Positions 1 through 10,800 are shown, numbered from the stretch's first letter. The stretch: 56,936 nucleotides of DNA from Bacillus marinisedimentorum (GCF_001644195.2 NZ_LWBL02000059.1:1-56936); one strand, 5' to 3'. A program made the numbers and translations. The notes: generated from the sequence alone by a model not told the origin.

Positions 1-22
1 CCCTCAAAACCAAAAATTGTCC

Positions 23-51
23 CGAACAGCCAACCCCGGGCTGTTCGTTTT
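23..51 (+). terminator. Hairpin, possible terminator of an upstream gene
   Basis: A perfect 9-bp inverted repeat (CGAACAGCC at 23-31, GGCTGTTCG at 39-47) with a 7-nt loop is followed by only four T. It would fit as the terminator of a gene lying left of the window. The A-run on its left side means it could also act on the minus strand. Confidence 0.5.
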
Positions 52-352
52 CACAAGGAGGCAAACTGTCTGTTTTGCATTTGCCAGGCAGGAGCAGTCA
101 GCCAAAACACGTTCATATAAACCAAATCCCTTTTCCCCTGCCGGTTTACGCCAATTTAATGTCATTGCGGTCATTCCACCAGGATTACCGCTCTTCTGCA
201 AAATTCGGCTCCCGCCTCCTGCCGCCGCCAAAGCTCAGCATTGTAAAGACCGTTTTAAAATATCAGCAAGTCCAACACATTCTTTCATAAAATAATCTTC
301 AGTTTGGCATATACTGAAATAAAGAAGCAATAACCGGCCATTCCAGAGCTTT
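52..352. other. Non-coding stretch before the mgtC-like gene
   Basis: I find no convincing gene, RNA or repeat here. The open frames that cross it lack a ribosome binding site and resemble no protein I recognise. Confidence 0.5.
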
Positions 353-380
353 TTGCGGTAATAAAGTCACTATATATAAA
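353..380 (+). promoter_or_regulatory. Possible sigma-A promoter of the mgtC-like gene
   Basis: TTGCGG (353-358) and TATAAA (375-380) are 16 bp apart in an A/T-rich stretch about 50 bases before the start codon. The match is moderate and the call tentative. Confidence 0.35.
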
Positions 381-433
381 AGATAGTTATAGAAAGAGAC
401 AAAATGGGTAATTACAGAGGAGGGGGAAAGAAA

Positions 434-1144
434 ATGGACAGCTTGATAGCAGATATCGGATACTCCGATCACATTTATGTCATGATGTTCAGGGTTTTTG
501 TTGCTGCGACGCTTTCCGGGCTAATCGGACTTGAACGGGAAATTAAAAATCAGCCAGCCGGATTACGGACCCATTTGCTTGTGGGGATTGGTTCAAGTGT
601 CATGATGATGCTTTCTGTATTCGGCTTTAGTGACTACATATACGAAGACTCGAATGTCCGCTTTGACCCTGCGAGGATCCCCTCTTATGTCATAAGCGGG
701 ATTGGATTTCTTGGGGCAGGAACGATAATTGTACGCGGAGCCGCTGTTAAGGGACTGACAACTGCAGCTTCCATATGGGTGGTAGCGGGGATCGGTCTTC
801 TTGCCGGCAATGGAATGTATGACATTTCGATGGTGACGACGGTTACGGTGCTGATCAGTCTCTGGGTTTTGAATATGTTTGAAAATAAGATGCTTCGTTC
901 GAAATCAGCACGGACTTTGCAGGTTACGGTATATCTGGAAAAAAACGTGCTGAGCACACTCCTATCCCAACTGGATAAAAAAGCGATAAAAGTCCGCCAT
1001 ATTGACGTTGATAAACCGTCCAATAAGAAGAACCTGGTGCGTTATACGCTCAGTATCGACAAGCCTAACCAGGAGACCAGGATTGAACTTATTGAAGAAT
1101 TGACTGAACAGGAGTATGTCGAATCGATTCATTATATGGGGTAA
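434..1144 (+). CDS. MgtC/SapB family membrane protein
   Basis: A 236-residue membrane protein of the MgtC/SapB family. The N-terminal ~150 residues hold four or five hydrophobic segments and the family's conserved patches (SGLIGLERE, GIGFLGAGTI, GLTTAASIWVVAGIG). The last ~75 residues are polar and match the cytosolic ACT-like tail of longer members. Family members are linked to Mg2+ limitation or to ATP synthase modulation in pathogens; the role in Bacillaceae is not settled. I chose the ATG at 434 because AGAGGAGGGGG lies just upstream, whereas the ATG at 404 has no such site. It probably has its own transcript, since the ctsR promoter follows its stop. Confidence 0.85.
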   Translation: MDSLIADIGYSDHIYVMMFRVFVAATLSGLIGLEREIKNQPAGLRTHLLVGIGSSVMMMLSVFGFSDYIYEDSNVRFDPARIPSYVISGIGFLGAGTIIVRGAAVKGLTTAASIWVVAGIGLLAGNGMYDISMVTTVTVLISLWVLNMFENKMLRSKSARTLQVTVYLEKNVLSTLLSQLDKKAIKVRHIDVDKPSNKKNLVRYTLSIDKPNQETRIELIEELTEQEYVESIHYMG

Positions 1145-1152
1145 GCTTTTAT

Positions 1153-1180
1153 TTGCAAAAAAAGGGGAGCGGTTTATAAT
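1153..1180 (+). promoter_or_regulatory. Sigma-A promoter of the ctsR-clpC operon
   Basis: TTGCAA (1153-1158) and a consensus TATAAT (1175-1180) are 16 bp apart. The predicted start near 1187 falls at the left edge of the CtsR operator, so bound repressor would cover the initiation site. Confidence 0.8.
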
Positions 1181-1188
1181 AGAAGTAT

Positions 1189-1205
1189 AGTCAAATATAG
1201 TCAAA
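1189..1205 (+). promoter_or_regulatory. CtsR operator
   Basis: Two direct heptads AGTCAAA (1189-1195 and 1199-1205) are separated by TAT. This is the classical CtsR box (RGTCAAA-N3-RGTCAAA). It overlaps the predicted transcription start and supports autoregulation of the operon. Confidence 0.92.
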
Positions 1206-1226
1206 GTCAGAAGGGGGGCATGCAAA

Positions 1227-1688
1227 ATGAGAAATATATCAGATATCATTGAACAATATTTAAAAGAAGTCCTGAAAGTAAGCGACGAAAAAATAGTGGA
1301 AATCAGGCGCCAGGAAATAGCAGAAAAGTTTCAATGCGTGCCTTCCCAGATCAACTATGTCATTAACACGCGTTTCACCGTGGAGAAAGGGTATATGGTG
1401 GAGAGTAAGCGGGGCGGCGGCGGGTATATCCGCATCATTAAGGTCGAAGCACATGATCAGGCTGATCTCATCGATCAGATGCTGGCTTTTGTCGAAAATA
1501 AGCTTCCTCAAAATGTAGCTGAAAATTTGATCGCAAGGCTTTTAGAGGAAGATATCGTCACGCAGCGGGAAGCGAAGCTCATGATAAGTGCCATTGACCG
1601 GGCCGTGATTCTTACCGATCTTCCCGAGCGGGATGAAATCAGGGCACGGATTATGAAGGCGATGCTCAGCGCCCTTAAGTATAAATAG
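1227..1688 (+). CDS. ctsR: CtsR, heat-shock transcriptional repressor
   Basis: A 153-residue dimeric repressor of class III heat-shock genes (clp operons). The N-terminal winged-helix domain contains the glycine-rich wing R62-GGGG-Y that contacts operator DNA and senses temperature. R62 is the arginine phosphorylated by McsB in studied homologues. The C-terminal half is the dimerisation domain recognised by ClpC. The ATG at 1227 follows GAAGGGGGG at a suitable distance. It is the first gene of ctsR-mcsA-mcsB-clpC, and its own operator lies at 1189-1205, so the operon is self-repressed until heat or misfolding inactivates CtsR. The length equals the family norm. Confidence 0.97.
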   Translation: MRNISDIIEQYLKEVLKVSDEKIVEIRRQEIAEKFQCVPSQINYVINTRFTVEKGYMVESKRGGGGYIRIIKVEAHDQADLIDQMLAFVENKLPQNVAENLIARLLEEDIVTQREAKLMISAIDRAVILTDLPERDEIRARIMKAMLSALKYK

Positions 1689-1747
1689 GCAATTAAAAGG
1701 TGTATGCTGTTTAACACCGAATAGATTATGTAAGAGAGGTGAAGCCG

Positions 1748-2290
1748 ATGGAATGCCAGAACTGTCATGAACGCCCGGCCACTGTCCATTACACGAATAT
1801 CGTGAATGGGGAAAAGACAGAAATGCATTTATGTGAACAGTGTGCTCACCAGCAGGGGGATTTCTTTTCGGGTAATCAGTCTTTCTCACTGAATCATTTG
1901 CTTTCAGGATTGCTTAATTATGAACAGCCTGGCGCAGAAAGCAAGCCGTTATCATATGGGCAGCCGGAAGAACTGGCCTGTGACAGATGCGGAATGACCT
2001 ACCGGGAGTTCACGAAGATTGGCCGGTTCGGCTGTGCCGATTGCTATGAAACGTTCAAGGGCCGGATCGAACCGATTTTAAAGAGAGTACATAGTGGTAA
2101 TACGGTTCATGCAGGGAAGATTCCGAAACGGATCGGGGGCACCATTCATCTCCGCAAAGAAATGAATCGCCTGAGGGATACGATGCAGGAACATATCAAA
2201 GCGGAGGAATTTGAAAAAGCCGCAGAAATACGGGATCAGCTTCGCTCTCTGGAAAAGCAGCTGAACGGAGAAGAGGGGGGAGGCGAGTAA
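1748..2290 (+). CDS. mcsA: McsA, zinc-binding activator of arginine kinase McsB
   Basis: A 180-residue adaptor that activates McsB and modulates CtsR. Four CxxC pairs are visible in the N-terminal half (C3/C6, C29/C32, C78/C81, C96/C99), consistent with zinc binding. A C-terminal UVR motif ([17 protein letters not shown]) resembles the UvrB-UvrC interaction helix. I prefer the ATG at 1748 to the in-frame GTG at 1739: it gives the usual N-terminus ([12 protein letters not shown]) and has GAGAGGTG as its ribosome binding site, which the GTG would itself occupy. The stop is one base before the mcsB ATG, so translation is probably coupled. Confidence 0.95.
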   Translation: MECQNCHERPATVHYTNIVNGEKTEMHLCEQCAHQQGDFFSGNQSFSLNHLLSGLLNYEQPGAESKPLSYGQPEELACDRCGMTYREFTKIGRFGCADCYETFKGRIEPILKRVHSGNTVHAGKIPKRIGGTIHLRKEMNRLRDTMQEHIKAEEFEKAAEIRDQLRSLEKQLNGEEGGGE

Positions 2291-2291
2291 G

Positions 2292-3377
2292 ATGTCGCTG
2301 GAACGATTTATCAATCAGGCACTCAGTCCGTGGATGAGTGACAGCGGACCGGATGCAGACATTGTCCTGAGCAGCCGCATCCGCCTGGCGAGAAACATTA
2401 CATCCTTTATTTTTCCGACTCTTGCGAAGGCGGATCAGCTGGAAGAAGTTATCCAGCTTGCGGATGAGCATTTCGATCAGCAGTCATTGGATGGCAAGCT
2501 GCGGTTCGAATTGATCAGAATAGATGAGATCCAGCCTCTCCAAAAACAGGTGCTTATTGAAAAACACCTGATTAGCCCGGCGCTTATCGAAAGAGATAAG
2601 AGTGCCGTTTTGCTTTCTGAAGACGAATCGGTAAGCATTATGATAAATGAAGAAGACCATATCCGAATCCAGTGCCTGCTGCCGGGTTTTCAGCTGGCGG
2701 AATCATTAAGCTTATCCAACAGGCTTGATGATTGGCTGGAAGAAAAAATTGATTATGCGTTTGATGAAAAGAGAGGGTATTTGACAAGCTGCCCCACAAA
2801 TGTCGGCACCGGTCTCAGGGCCTCTGTCATGATGCATTTGCCCGCGATGGTGATGACGGGGCAGATCAATCGGATCATTCCGGCAATCAATCAGCTCGGC
2901 CTTGTTGTAAGAGGAATTTATGGAGAAGGAAGTGAAGCACAGGGCAATCTCTTTCAAATCTCCAACCAGATCACCCTTGGCAAGTCGGAGGAAGACATCG
3001 TTGACGATTTGCAAAGTGTTGTGCTCCAGCTGATTCAGCAGGAAAGGGCATCACGAAGGCATTTGCTGCAGGCTTCCCGCATACAGCTTGAAGACCGGGT
3101 TTACCGGTCATTCGGCACCCTTGCCCACAGCCGGATCATCGAGACGAAAGAGGCGGCAAGCTGCTTATCCGATGTAAGGCTCGGAATCGACATGGGATTG
3201 ATTAAGGATGTACCGAGAAATATTTTGAATGAGTTGATGGTGTTGACCCAGCCGGGCTTTTTGCAGCAATATGCCGGTGAACGTCTCTCCCCGGGAGAAC
3301 GGGATGTACGACGGGCCGCATTGATACGCGAACGGCTGAGAATGGAAGACGATAAAGCAGATTCTATAGGAGGTTGA
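2292..3377 (+). CDS. mcsB: McsB, protein arginine kinase
   Basis: A 361-residue protein with the phosphagen-kinase fold. It phosphorylates arginine residues, including those of CtsR, marking proteins for ClpCP degradation. Visible signatures are the N-terminal [11 protein letters not shown], the [10 protein letters not shown] segment of the catalytic core and the active-site cysteine in [14 protein letters not shown]. The C-terminal part carries the RRXXL-like arginine-rich region ([13 protein letters not shown]). The gene starts one base after mcsA and ends eight bases before clpC. With McsA and ClpC it forms the stress protein-quality-control module. The length is close to the 363 residues of the B. 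subtilis protein. Confidence 0.97.
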   Translation: MSLERFINQALSPWMSDSGPDADIVLSSRIRLARNITSFIFPTLAKADQLEEVIQLADEHFDQQSLDGKLRFELIRIDEIQPLQKQVLIEKHLISPALIERDKSAVLLSEDESVSIMINEEDHIRIQCLLPGFQLAESLSLSNRLDDWLEEKIDYAFDEKRGYLTSCPTNVGTGLRASVMMHLPAMVMTGQINRIIPAINQLGLVVRGIYGEGSEAQGNLFQISNQITLGKSEEDIVDDLQSVVLQLIQQERASRRHLLQASRIQLEDRVYRSFGTLAHSRIIETKEAASCLSDVRLGIDMGLIKDVPRNILNELMVLTQPGFLQQYAGERLSPGERDVRRAALIRERLRMEDDKADSIGG

Positions 3378-3384
3378 TCTGAAA

Positions 3385-5808
3385 ATGATGTTTGGACGAT
3401 TTACAGAACGGGCTCAAAAAGTACTCGCATTGGCACAGGAAGAAGCAATCCGTCTCGGTCATAACAATATCGGAACAGAACACATCCTTCTTGGACTTGT
3501 ACGAGAAGGCGAAGGGATTGCAGCGAAAGCCCTGCTTGCTCTCGGACTCGGATCGGAAAAAATCCAAAAGGAAGTTGAAGCATTGATAGGCCGCGGCCAG
3601 GACGTCTCCCAGACGATCCACTATACGCCGCGTGCCAAAAAAGTCATCGAATTATCGATGGATGAAGCAAGAAAGCTGAGCCACTCCTATGTGGGAACAG
3701 AACATATCCTTCTCGGCCTTATCAGGGAAGGTGAAGGTGTGGCGGCACGGGTGCTGAATAACCTCGGTGTCAGTCTGAACAGGGCCCGCCAGCAGGTGCT
3801 GCAGCTTCTCGGCAGCAATGATTCATCGTCAAGCCAGCAAAGCGGATCGGCTCAGGGTGCCAATACACCGACGCTTGACAGCCTTGCCCGTGATTTGACG
3901 GTCATTGCAAAAGAAGGCAGCCTCGACCCGGTCATCGGACGCAGCAAAGAAATCCAGCGCGTCATTGAAGTGCTGAGCCGCCGCACCAAGAACAACCCTG
4001 TCCTGATCGGCGAACCTGGTGTCGGTAAAACGGCGATTGCCGAAGGTCTTGCCCAGCAAATCGTCAATAATGAGGTTCCGGAAATTCTACGGGAAAAACG
4101 CGTCATGACACTTGATATGGGAACGGTCGTTGCCGGAACAAAGTACCGCGGTGAGTTTGAAGACCGCCTTAAAAAAGTTATGGATGAAATCCGACAGGCC
4201 GGCAATATCATTTTGTTCATCGATGAGCTGCACACATTGATTGGTGCCGGCGGTGCTGAAGGTGCGATTGATGCATCCAACATCCTGAAGCCGGCGCTTG
4301 CCCGCGGCGAGCTTCAGTGTATCGGCGCAACAACGCTTGACGAATACCGAAAATATATCGAAAAAGACGCGGCGCTTGAACGGAGATTCCAGCCGATTCA
4401 AGTTGATGAACCGACAAATGAGGAATCCATCCAGATTCTGCAGGGTCTCCGCGACCGCTATGAAGCGCATCACCGCGTCACGATTACCGATGAAGCGATC
4501 GAGGCCGCGGTTACGCTGTCCGACCGCTATATCTCCGACCGGTTCCTGCCGGATAAGGCGATCGACTTGATTGATGAAGCCGGATCGAAAGTACGGCTCC
4601 GTTCTTATACCGCTCCGCCAAATCTGAAGGAGCTTGAACAAAAGCTGGAAGAGGTTCGGAAAGAAAAAGATGCGGCCGTGCAAAGCCAGGAGTTTGAAAA
4701 AGCAGCATCACTCCGGGATACGGAGCAGCGTTTGCGTGAAGAAGTGGAAGAAACGAAAAAGAGCTGGAAGGAAAAACAGGGTCAGGAAAACACCGAAGTC
4801 ACAGCTGATGATATTGCAATTGTCGTAGCGAACTGGACCGGTGTTCCGGTTTCCAAGCTGGCCCAGGAAGAATCAGAGCGGCTGCTGAATATGGAAGACA
4901 TCCTGCATAACCGGGTCATCGGCCAGGCTGAAGCGGTGAAGGCCGTTTCCAAAGCGGTAAGGCGCGCCAGGGCAGGGCTGAAAGACCCTAAACGTCCGAT
5001 CGGATCTTTCATTTTCCTTGGTCCTACCGGTGTCGGTAAAACTGAATTGGCGCGGGCCCTTGCAGAATCTCTTTTCGGTGATGATGATGCCATGATCCGG
5101 ATTGATATGTCCGAGTACATGGAAAAGCATGCGACGTCCCGCCTGGTCGGTTCTCCTCCGGGATATGTCGGCCATGAGGAAGGCGGGCAGCTGACCGAGA
5201 AAGTACGCCGTAAACCTTATTCCGTCATCCTGCTTGATGAAATCGAGAAAGCCCATCCGGAAGTATTCAATATCCTTTTACAGGTGCTTGAAGACGGCAG
5301 GCTGACAGATTCGAAGGGAAGATCGGTCGATTTCCGGAATACGGTTGTCATCATGACATCGAATGTCGGTGCCAGCGAACTCCGACGCAACAAATATGTC
5401 GGCTTTGCGGTCGAGGATGAAAACCAGGATTATAAAGATATGAAATCTAAAGTGATGGAAGAGCTTAAAAAGTCATTCCGTCCTGAATTCCTGAACCGGA
5501 TTGATGAAATCATCGTTTTCCACGCACTCGAGAAAGAGCATATCAAGGAAATTGTGAAGCTCATGGCCGACCAGCTGCGGAAACGCCTTTCTGACCAGGA
5601 GATCCATTTTGAATTGACAGAACCGGCAAAAGAAAAAATCGCAGATGAAGGCTATGATCCAGAATATGGGGCAAGGCCGCTCCGCCGCGCCCTGCAGCGT
5701 GAAGTGGAGGACCGTCTTTCCGAAGAGCTCCTGAAAGGAAATATTGAAAAAGGCAAGCAAATCATTCTTGATTATGAAGACGATGAATTCAAAGTGAAAT
5801 CAAAATAA
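3385..5808 (+). CDS. clpC: ClpC, AAA+ unfoldase of the ClpCP protease
   Basis: An 807-residue Hsp100 ATPase that unfolds phospho-arginine-marked and adaptor-delivered proteins for ClpP. The N-domain (about 1-150) holds the double Clp-N repeat. The first AAA+ module has Walker [10 protein letters not shown] and Walker [11 protein letters not shown]; the M-domain coiled coil with a UVR-like patch ([18 protein letters not shown]) follows; the second AAA+ module has GPTGVGKTE and [14 protein letters not shown]. The C-terminal D2 region has [22 protein letters not shown] (3368-3373) precedes the ATG at 3385; the next codon is also ATG. A strong terminator ends the operon. Confidence 0.98.
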   Translation: MMFGRFTERAQKVLALAQEEAIRLGHNNIGTEHILLGLVREGEGIAAKALLALGLGSEKIQKEVEALIGRGQDVSQTIHYTPRAKKVIELSMDEARKLSHSYVGTEHILLGLIREGEGVAARVLNNLGVSLNRARQQVLQLLGSNDSSSSQQSGSAQGANTPTLDSLARDLTVIAKEGSLDPVIGRSKEIQRVIEVLSRRTKNNPVLIGEPGVGKTAIAEGLAQQIVNNEVPEILREKRVMTLDMGTVVAGTKYRGEFEDRLKKVMDEIRQAGNIILFIDELHTLIGAGGAEGAIDASNILKPALARGELQCIGATTLDEYRKYIEKDAALERRFQPIQVDEPTNEESIQILQGLRDRYEAHHRVTITDEAIEAAVTLSDRYISDRFLPDKAIDLIDEAGSKVRLRSYTAPPNLKELEQKLEEVRKEKDAAVQSQEFEKAASLRDTEQRLREEVEETKKSWKEKQGQENTEVTADDIAIVVANWTGVPVSKLAQEESERLLNMEDILHNRVIGQAEAVKAVSKAVRRARAGLKDPKRPIGSFIFLGPTGVGKTELARALAESLFGDDDAMIRIDMSEYMEKHATSRLVGSPPGYVGHEEGGQLTEKVRRKPYSVILLDEIEKAHPEVFNILLQVLEDGRLTDSKGRSVDFRNTVVIMTSNVGASELRRNKYVGFAVEDENQDYKDMKSKVMEELKKSFRPEFLNRIDEIIVFHALEKEHIKEIVKLMADQLRKRLSDQEIHFELTEPAKEKIADEGYDPEYGARPLRRALQREVEDRLSEELLKGNIEKGKQIILDYEDDEFKVKSK

Positions 5809-5822
5809 TGACTGTGGCAGGG

Positions 5823-5851
5823 CCGGAAGACCGCAGAGTCTTCCGGTTTTT
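5823..5851 (+). terminator. Rho-independent terminator of the clpC operon
   Basis: A 9-bp perfect stem (CCGGAAGAC / GTCTTCCGG) with a 6-nt loop is followed by five T. It lies 14 bases after the clpC stop and separates the stress operon from radA. Confidence 0.92.
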
Positions 5852-6071
5852 ACTCTTGTCATACTGGCCTGCTTTTTCGGTTCACCCCATCATATTGCCC
5901 CGGCGGCGAAAACAGTTTTTCAAATGAGGCCGGCATGGAAAAAGTCAAGGAACCCGATGTGGACAGTCCATCTCCTGCCATATTGGCGTTTCTGCTTTTA
6001 TATCAAATTTGTTATTTGTTATCATAAGTAAGAAACTACAGTGGTATTGTAAAAGTGAGGGTAATATATTC

Positions 6072-7439
6072 ATGGGAAAAACGAAAACGAAATTCAGCTG
6101 CCAATCATGCGGCTATGAGTCACCGAAGTGGATGGGGAAATGTCCCGGCTGTGCTTCATGGAATACAATGGTCGAAGAGAAAGAACTGAAACAAGCCAAA
6201 CGGCAATCATTTGTTACGTCTGACAACACAATTCATACCCCACAATCGATCACCAGCATTGAAATGGTTGCGGAAACGAGAGTCCATACGAAAATGCCTG
6301 AATTCAACAGGGTGCTTGGCGGGGGCATCGTACCGGGTTCGCTGGTGCTGATCGGCGGTGACCCGGGCATCGGTAAGTCCACCTTGCTTTTGCAAGTCTC
6401 TTCACAGCTGGCACTGTCCAAGGAGGAAGTTCTCTATATATCAGGGGAAGAATCGGTGAAGCAAACCAAGCTCCGTTCCGACCGGCTCGGAGTCAGTGCC
6501 GACCAGCTGTATGTCCTTGCCGAAACGAATCTTGAATTGATCACGCAGGCAATCGAACAGATGAAGCCCGGTTTTGTCGTCATTGATTCAATCCAAACGG
6601 TCTATCATCCCGAAATCCAGTCAGCGCCCGGCAGTGTGTCCCAGGTGCGGGAATGCACGTCGGAATTGATGCGGCTGGCGAAAACGAGAGGGATTCCGGT
6701 TTTCATCGTCGGGCATGTGACGAAGGAAGGGGCAATCGCCGGACCGCGCCTGTTGGAGCATATGGTTGATGCCGTCCTTTATTTTGAAGGGGAACGGCAT
6801 CATACGTACCGCATCCTGCGCGCAGTGAAAAACCGGTTCGGTTCGACAAATGAAATGGGTATTTTTGAAATGAAGGAAGCCGGCCTTGAAGAAGTGCTGA
6901 ATCCGTCGGAAATTTTCCTCGAAGAGCGTTCACAGGGAGCGGCAGGTTCGACAGTTGTCGCATCAATGGAAGGTACGCGTCCTGTGCTTGTTGAAGTCCA
7001 GGCCCTGATATCGCCCTCCGGCTATGGAAATGCGAAACGGATGGCGACCGGCATGGACCAGAACCGAGTTTCATTGCTAATGGCTGTTCTTGAAAAACGG
7101 GTCGGCATGCTTTTACAGAACCAGGACGCTTTTTTGAAGGTGGCAGGCGGCGTTAAACTGGATGAACCGGCAATCGACCTTGCCATCGCTGTGAGCATTG
7201 CCTCGAGTTTCCGCGATAAGCCTTCAAATCCGTTTGACGTGTTGATCGGTGAGGTCGGCCTTACCGGTGAGATACGCAGGGTTTCCCGTATTGAACAGCG
7301 AGTGAATGAAGCCGCGAAGCTCGGCTTTAAAAGGGCGGTCATCCCGGCTAAAAACCTTGAGGGCTGGGCGAAGCCTGCCGATATTGAAGTGATTGGCGTC
7401 AATACAATCAATGAGGCGCTTCAACATACAATACAATAG
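6072..7439 (+). CDS. radA: RadA, DNA repair/branch migration ATPase
   Basis: A 455-residue RecA-like hexameric ATPase that helps process recombination intermediates. The N-terminal zinc finger (C10, C13, C24, C27) is followed by Walker [11 protein letters not shown] (about 95-104), the RadA-specific KNRFG motif and a C-terminal Lon-protease-like domain (about 290-455). I take the ATG at 6072 ([14 protein letters not shown]), which matches the family N-terminus and has GTGAGGG upstream; the 21 codons before it have no homologous counterpart. disA follows after 12 bases, the conserved pairing in Bacillaceae, where RadA modulates DisA. I could not identify a clear promoter in the 220 bases before it. 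Confidence 0.96.
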   Translation: MGKTKTKFSCQSCGYESPKWMGKCPGCASWNTMVEEKELKQAKRQSFVTSDNTIHTPQSITSIEMVAETRVHTKMPEFNRVLGGGIVPGSLVLIGGDPGIGKSTLLLQVSSQLALSKEEVLYISGEESVKQTKLRSDRLGVSADQLYVLAETNLELITQAIEQMKPGFVVIDSIQTVYHPEIQSAPGSVSQVRECTSELMRLAKTRGIPVFIVGHVTKEGAIAGPRLLEHMVDAVLYFEGERHHTYRILRAVKNRFGSTNEMGIFEMKEAGLEEVLNPSEIFLEERSQGAAGSTVVASMEGTRPVLVEVQALISPSGYGNAKRMATGMDQNRVSLLMAVLEKRVGMLLQNQDAFLKVAGGVKLDEPAIDLAIAVSIASSFRDKPSNPFDVLIGEVGLTGEIRRVSRIEQRVNEAAKLGFKRAVIPAKNLEGWAKPADIEVIGVNTINEALQHTIQ

Positions 7440-7451
7440 GAGGAGTACCCC

Positions 7452-8525
7452 ATGAACGTCCATCGTCCCGGCAATAATATCAGCCAAATATTGCAGTTTG
7501 TGGCTCCCGGCACCCCGCTCCGGGAAGGAATAGACAATGTCCTCAGGGCGGGAACGGGCGGCCTGATCGTCCTAGGGAACCAGGAGAAGCTGAAAAAAGT
7601 CATTGACGGCGGATTTTTGATCAACTGCCCATTTTCCCCTTCTTCTTTATATGAACTCGCCAAAATGGACGGCGCCATCATTTTAACGGAATCAGGAAAT
7701 AAAATTGTCTTTGCGAATACACAGCTCATTCCCGATAATTCGATTCCGACAACGGAGACCGGGATGCGCCACCGGACAGCAGAGCGGGTGGCTAAACAAA
7801 CCGGATTTCTTGTAATTGCCGTATCAGAACGAAGGAATGTTGTGACGTTATATAAAGGGAATCTGAAATATGCCCTGAAGGACATGGGTGTCATTTTGAC
7901 AAAAGCGAATCAGGCCGTTCAGACGCTGGAGAAGTATAAAAGCGTGCTCGACCAGGGCATCACGAATCTGGGGGCGCTCGAGTTCGAGGAGCTCGTCACG
8001 ATGTCTGAGGTTCTGCAGGTCATTCACCGAATTGAAATGGTATTGAGGATCAAGCATGAAATCATCAATTATGTAAGTGAACTCGGAACAGAAGGGAGGC
8101 TGATCCGCCTTCAAATGACCGAGCTTGTCTCCAATGTCGAAGAAGAAGCAGCATTGCTCATCAAAGATTACAGCCTGCACCACGATATCGATCCGTTTAA
8201 GGCCATTGCCAGAATCCAGGAACTTTCCAACCATAATCTGCTTGATGACCAGGTACTGCTGAAGCTGCTCGGCTATTCAGTTACGGAAAACGCCGAGGAA
8301 ACACCGCTTGTTCCGCGCGGTTACCGGATCCTCCATAAGATTCCGAGACTGCCGAGCCATATCATCGATAATCTTGTCCATGAATTCGGCCAGCTTCCGG
8401 CTATATTGAAGGCTTCCTCCGAAAAGCTGACGGTCGTGGATGGAATCGGCGAAATCCGAGGCAGAAAAATTAAGGAAGGCTTAAAACGGATTCAGGAGCA
8501 GCTATTTGTTGACAGGCATATTTAG
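7452..8525 (+). CDS. disA: DisA, diadenylate cyclase / DNA integrity scanning protein
   Basis: A 357-residue octameric enzyme that makes c-di-AMP from two ATP while scanning DNA and stalls at branched structures, delaying sporulation. The DAC domain (about 1-145) contains the catalytic D73-G-A and R106-HR motifs. A helical spine follows, and the C-terminal helix-hairpin-helix DNA-binding domain ([16 protein letters not shown]) ends the protein. GGAGGAG at about 7440-7446 sets the ATG at 7452. It is co-transcribed with radA. The length is close to the 360 residues of the B. subtilis protein. Confidence 0.97.
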   Translation: MNVHRPGNNISQILQFVAPGTPLREGIDNVLRAGTGGLIVLGNQEKLKKVIDGGFLINCPFSPSSLYELAKMDGAIILTESGNKIVFANTQLIPDNSIPTTETGMRHRTAERVAKQTGFLVIAVSERRNVVTLYKGNLKYALKDMGVILTKANQAVQTLEKYKSVLDQGITNLGALEFEELVTMSEVLQVIHRIEMVLRIKHEIINYVSELGTEGRLIRLQMTELVSNVEEEAALLIKDYSLHHDIDPFKAIARIQELSNHNLLDDQVLLKLLGYSVTENAEETPLVPRGYRILHKIPRLPSHIIDNLVHEFGQLPAILKASSEKLTVVDGIGEIRGRKIKEGLKRIQEQLFVDRHI

Positions 8526-8542
8526 ACAGATGGTTACTCGGA

Positions 8543-8571
8543 TTGACACTGTAATATTTTTGTGATAAAAT
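8543..8571 (+). promoter_or_regulatory. Sigma-A promoter P1 upstream of yacL
   Basis: Consensus TTGACA (8543-8548) and TAAAAT (8566-8571) have an optimal 17-bp spacer. It lies just after the disA stop, leaving a leader of about 175 bases before yacL. Confidence 0.75.
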
Positions 8572-8587
8572 AAATATTTTTGTAAAA

Positions 8588-8616
8588 TTGACACCATCTG
8601 GCCTGTGTGCTATCCT
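8588..8616 (+). promoter_or_regulatory. Sigma-A promoter P2 upstream of yacL
   Basis: A second consensus TTGACA (8588-8593) with TATCCT (8611-8616), again spaced 17 bp, starts 45 bases after the first -35 element. The leader downstream contains a 7-bp inverted repeat, TTTCAGA / TCTGAAA (8646-8668). Confidence 0.65.
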
Positions 8617-8753
8617 TACAATAAAAAATTGATTGTTTTTAACAATTTCAGACGTAAGACCTCTGAAACTTTATTAAGTTTTCTACCGTATATATATTTT
8701 GAAGGGTTTCTTTTTGAACAAACTGTCAATAATGAAGAGGAGGAGGTGACCCG

Positions 8754-9860
8754 ATGCTAAAAAAATTTGTGCAACTCTTTTTTATCATTGTCGGGGGCAT
8801 GACAGGATATCTGTATATCCCGGCGTTACTTGAAGCCTTTAATCTATCGTTTGGCTCGGACTGGCTATTTCCGATCATCGGGGCTGTGATTGGAGCGGCA
8901 TTATTCTTTTTATTAATGTTATGGCTTGCGGATTACGTTGTTGAATTTATTCGTAAAGTTGAGGACCTGCTGGTGAATGCGCCGGTAACGGATGTGATTT
9001 CCGGGACATTTGGATTGATCCTGGGACTGATTGTAGCGTTTTTGGTTGTTCTGCCCCTGAATGATATCGGCATCCAGATTGTAAACATTACGGTCGGTAT
9101 TTTTCTTCCTTTGATCCTTGGATATCTTGGGTTCAGAGTCGGTTTCAAAAAGAAAGAGGAAGTCATCCATTTATTTTCAACGGCCCGCAAGGATTCTTCG
9201 AAAGACAAGAAAAAGGAAGATGATCAGGAACAGGAAGACGGCACTGCAGGAGGCTCGCTTAAAATCCTTGATACAAGCGTCATCATCGATGGACGAATTG
9301 CCGACATCTGCAAAACAGGATTTCTTGAAGGAACCTTGATCATTCCGCACTTCGTATTGGAAGAACTGCAGCATATTGCAGATTCATCAGATGCACTGAA
9401 ACGGAACCGCGGCCGCAGGGGACTGGATATCTTGAATAAAATCCAAAAGGAACTCCCTGTCAATGTCGAGATTTACGAAGGTGATTTTGAAGATGTCCAG
9501 GAAGTCGACAGCAAGCTTGTGAAATTGGCGAAACTGCTTTCCGGCGTTGTCGTAACAAACGATTTCAACTTGAATAAAGTATGTGAACTCCAAAAGGTGG
9601 CCGTGCTGAACATCAATGATCTGGCTAACGCCGTGAAGCCGGTTGTCCTTCCTGGCGAAGAGCTGAAAGTCCAGGTCATCAAAGACGGCAAAGAGCATAA
9701 CCAGGGTGTCGCATATCTTGACGACGGCACGATGATCGTTGTGGAAGAAGGCCGGGATTACATCGGCAAACATATCGATGTACTCGTTACGAGCGTTCTC
9801 CAGACATCAGCGGGCCGCATGATCTTCGCAAAGCCGAAGCTTCTTGAAAAAGCTTTATAA
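8754..9860 (+). CDS. yacL: YacL, membrane-anchored PIN/TRAM domain protein
   Basis: A 368-residue protein with four predicted membrane helices in the first ~135 residues, then a charged lysine-rich linker, a PIN (PilT N-terminal) nuclease-like domain starting at [15 protein letters not shown] and a C-terminal TRAM domain. The PIN acidic residues are present (the D of LDTS, the D of IDGR, and D in [11 protein letters not shown]), so RNase activity is plausible, though the substrate is unknown to me. GGAGGAGGTG before the ATG at 8754 is a strong ribosome binding site. The gene sits at its conserved place between disA and ispD and has two candidate promoters. Confidence 0.92.
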   Translation: MLKKFVQLFFIIVGGMTGYLYIPALLEAFNLSFGSDWLFPIIGAVIGAALFFLLMLWLADYVVEFIRKVEDLLVNAPVTDVISGTFGLILGLIVAFLVVLPLNDIGIQIVNITVGIFLPLILGYLGFRVGFKKKEEVIHLFSTARKDSSKDKKKEDDQEQEDGTAGGSLKILDTSVIIDGRIADICKTGFLEGTLIIPHFVLEELQHIADSSDALKRNRGRRGLDILNKIQKELPVNVEIYEGDFEDVQEVDSKLVKLAKLLSGVVVTNDFNLNKVCELQKVAVLNINDLANAVKPVVLPGEELKVQVIKDGKEHNQGVAYLDDGTMIVVEEGRDYIGKHIDVLVTSVLQTSAGRMIFAKPKLLEKAL

Positions 9861-9897
9861 ATACGGGTAATTCCTTTACTATAGGAAAGAGAGATGA

Positions 9898-9921
9898 AGC
9901 GCAGCTGCTTGAGGCTGCGCT
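9898..9921 (+). other. Hairpin between yacL and ispD
   Basis: AGCGCAGC and GCTGCGCT form an 8-bp stem with an 8-nt loop. No T-tract follows, so it looks like an intra-operon processing or weak attenuation site rather than a full terminator. The rest of the 245-base gap has no recognisable feature. Confidence 0.5.
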
Positions 9922-10105
9922 ATCTTCACTTTATTGTCCGGATACGGATTGAACCGCGGATGAAGCAGTTGCGTGACTTGGCCATAACCGTGGGGATAGG
10001 CGCATGCAGTTGGCCGGTTGAATGAATAGAAAGCGGCTTTGACCTGCTGATCCAGACGTTGCTAAACATCGGCCCTCAGCATTTCGGGGTAGGAAGAGGT
10101 GGAGA

Positions 10106-10777
10106 ATGAAGTATTCTGTGGTCATACCGGCAGCGGGCCGGGGGAAAAGGATGAATGCCGGGAAAAACAAGTTATTCATTGACATGAATGGTGAACCTGT
10201 CATCGCCTATACGATGAAGGTGTTTGATAGGGAACCAGATTGTACGGAAATTATCCTGGCTGTACATAAAGAAGAAATGGGCGAATTCAAAAAAATGATT
10301 TCGCGAATTGGGTTTGAAACGGAAATCAAGCTGGCGGAAGGCGGGAAAGAACGGCAGGACAGCGTATATAACGGCTTGAAGAAAACAACAGGCGATATTA
10401 TTCTCGTTCATGACGGGGCCCGGCCATTCATTACCGGAAATATGGTCGGCAGGCTTGCTGAAGCAGCGGCAGAGCACGGTGCGGCTATTGCGGCTGTGCC
10501 GGTCAAAGATACAATTAAAAAAGCAGAGGCCGGCTTTGTTACGGAAACAGTGGATCGGTCCACGCTTATGACTGTTCAGACACCGCAGGCTTTCCGTCGG
10601 GATCTTATTTTAAAAGCACATGAGCATGCCCGGCAAACCAGCTTTGTCGGTACGGATGATTCCAGCCTTGCCGAACTGCTTGGCTTTCCGGTGAAAATTA
10701 TTGAGGGCAGCTACCGGAATATTAAGCTGACAACGCCTGAAGATCTCATTTTTGCAGAAGCGATTCTTGCTCAATAG
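10106..10777 (+). CDS. ispD: IspD, 2-C-methyl-D-erythritol 4-phosphate cytidylyltransferase
   Basis: A 223-residue cytidylyltransferase that makes CDP-methylerythritol in the MEP isoprenoid pathway. It has the nucleotide-binding start [12 protein letters not shown], the lysine and [13 protein letters not shown] segment, the HDGARPF motif and the VQTPQAF region near the product site. GAGGTGGAG precedes the ATG at 10106. ispF follows after 23 bases; the two act two steps apart in the same pathway, with IspE encoded elsewhere. The length is typical. Confidence 0.97.
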   Translation: MKYSVVIPAAGRGKRMNAGKNKLFIDMNGEPVIAYTMKVFDREPDCTEIILAVHKEEMGEFKKMISRIGFETEIKLAEGGKERQDSVYNGLKKTTGDIILVHDGARPFITGNMVGRLAEAAAEHGAAIAAVPVKDTIKKAEAGFVTETVDRSTLMTVQTPQAFRRDLILKAHEHARQTSFVGTDDSSLAELLGFPVKIIEGSYRNIKLTTPEDLIFAEAILAQ

Positions 10778-10800
10778 AAAATAGAGAAGGGGGAAAACGA

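Noticed and set aside
17-295. Frames at the left edge of the window
   Set aside because: No ribosome binding site and no recognisable protein; the first part overlaps a terminator-like hairpin.
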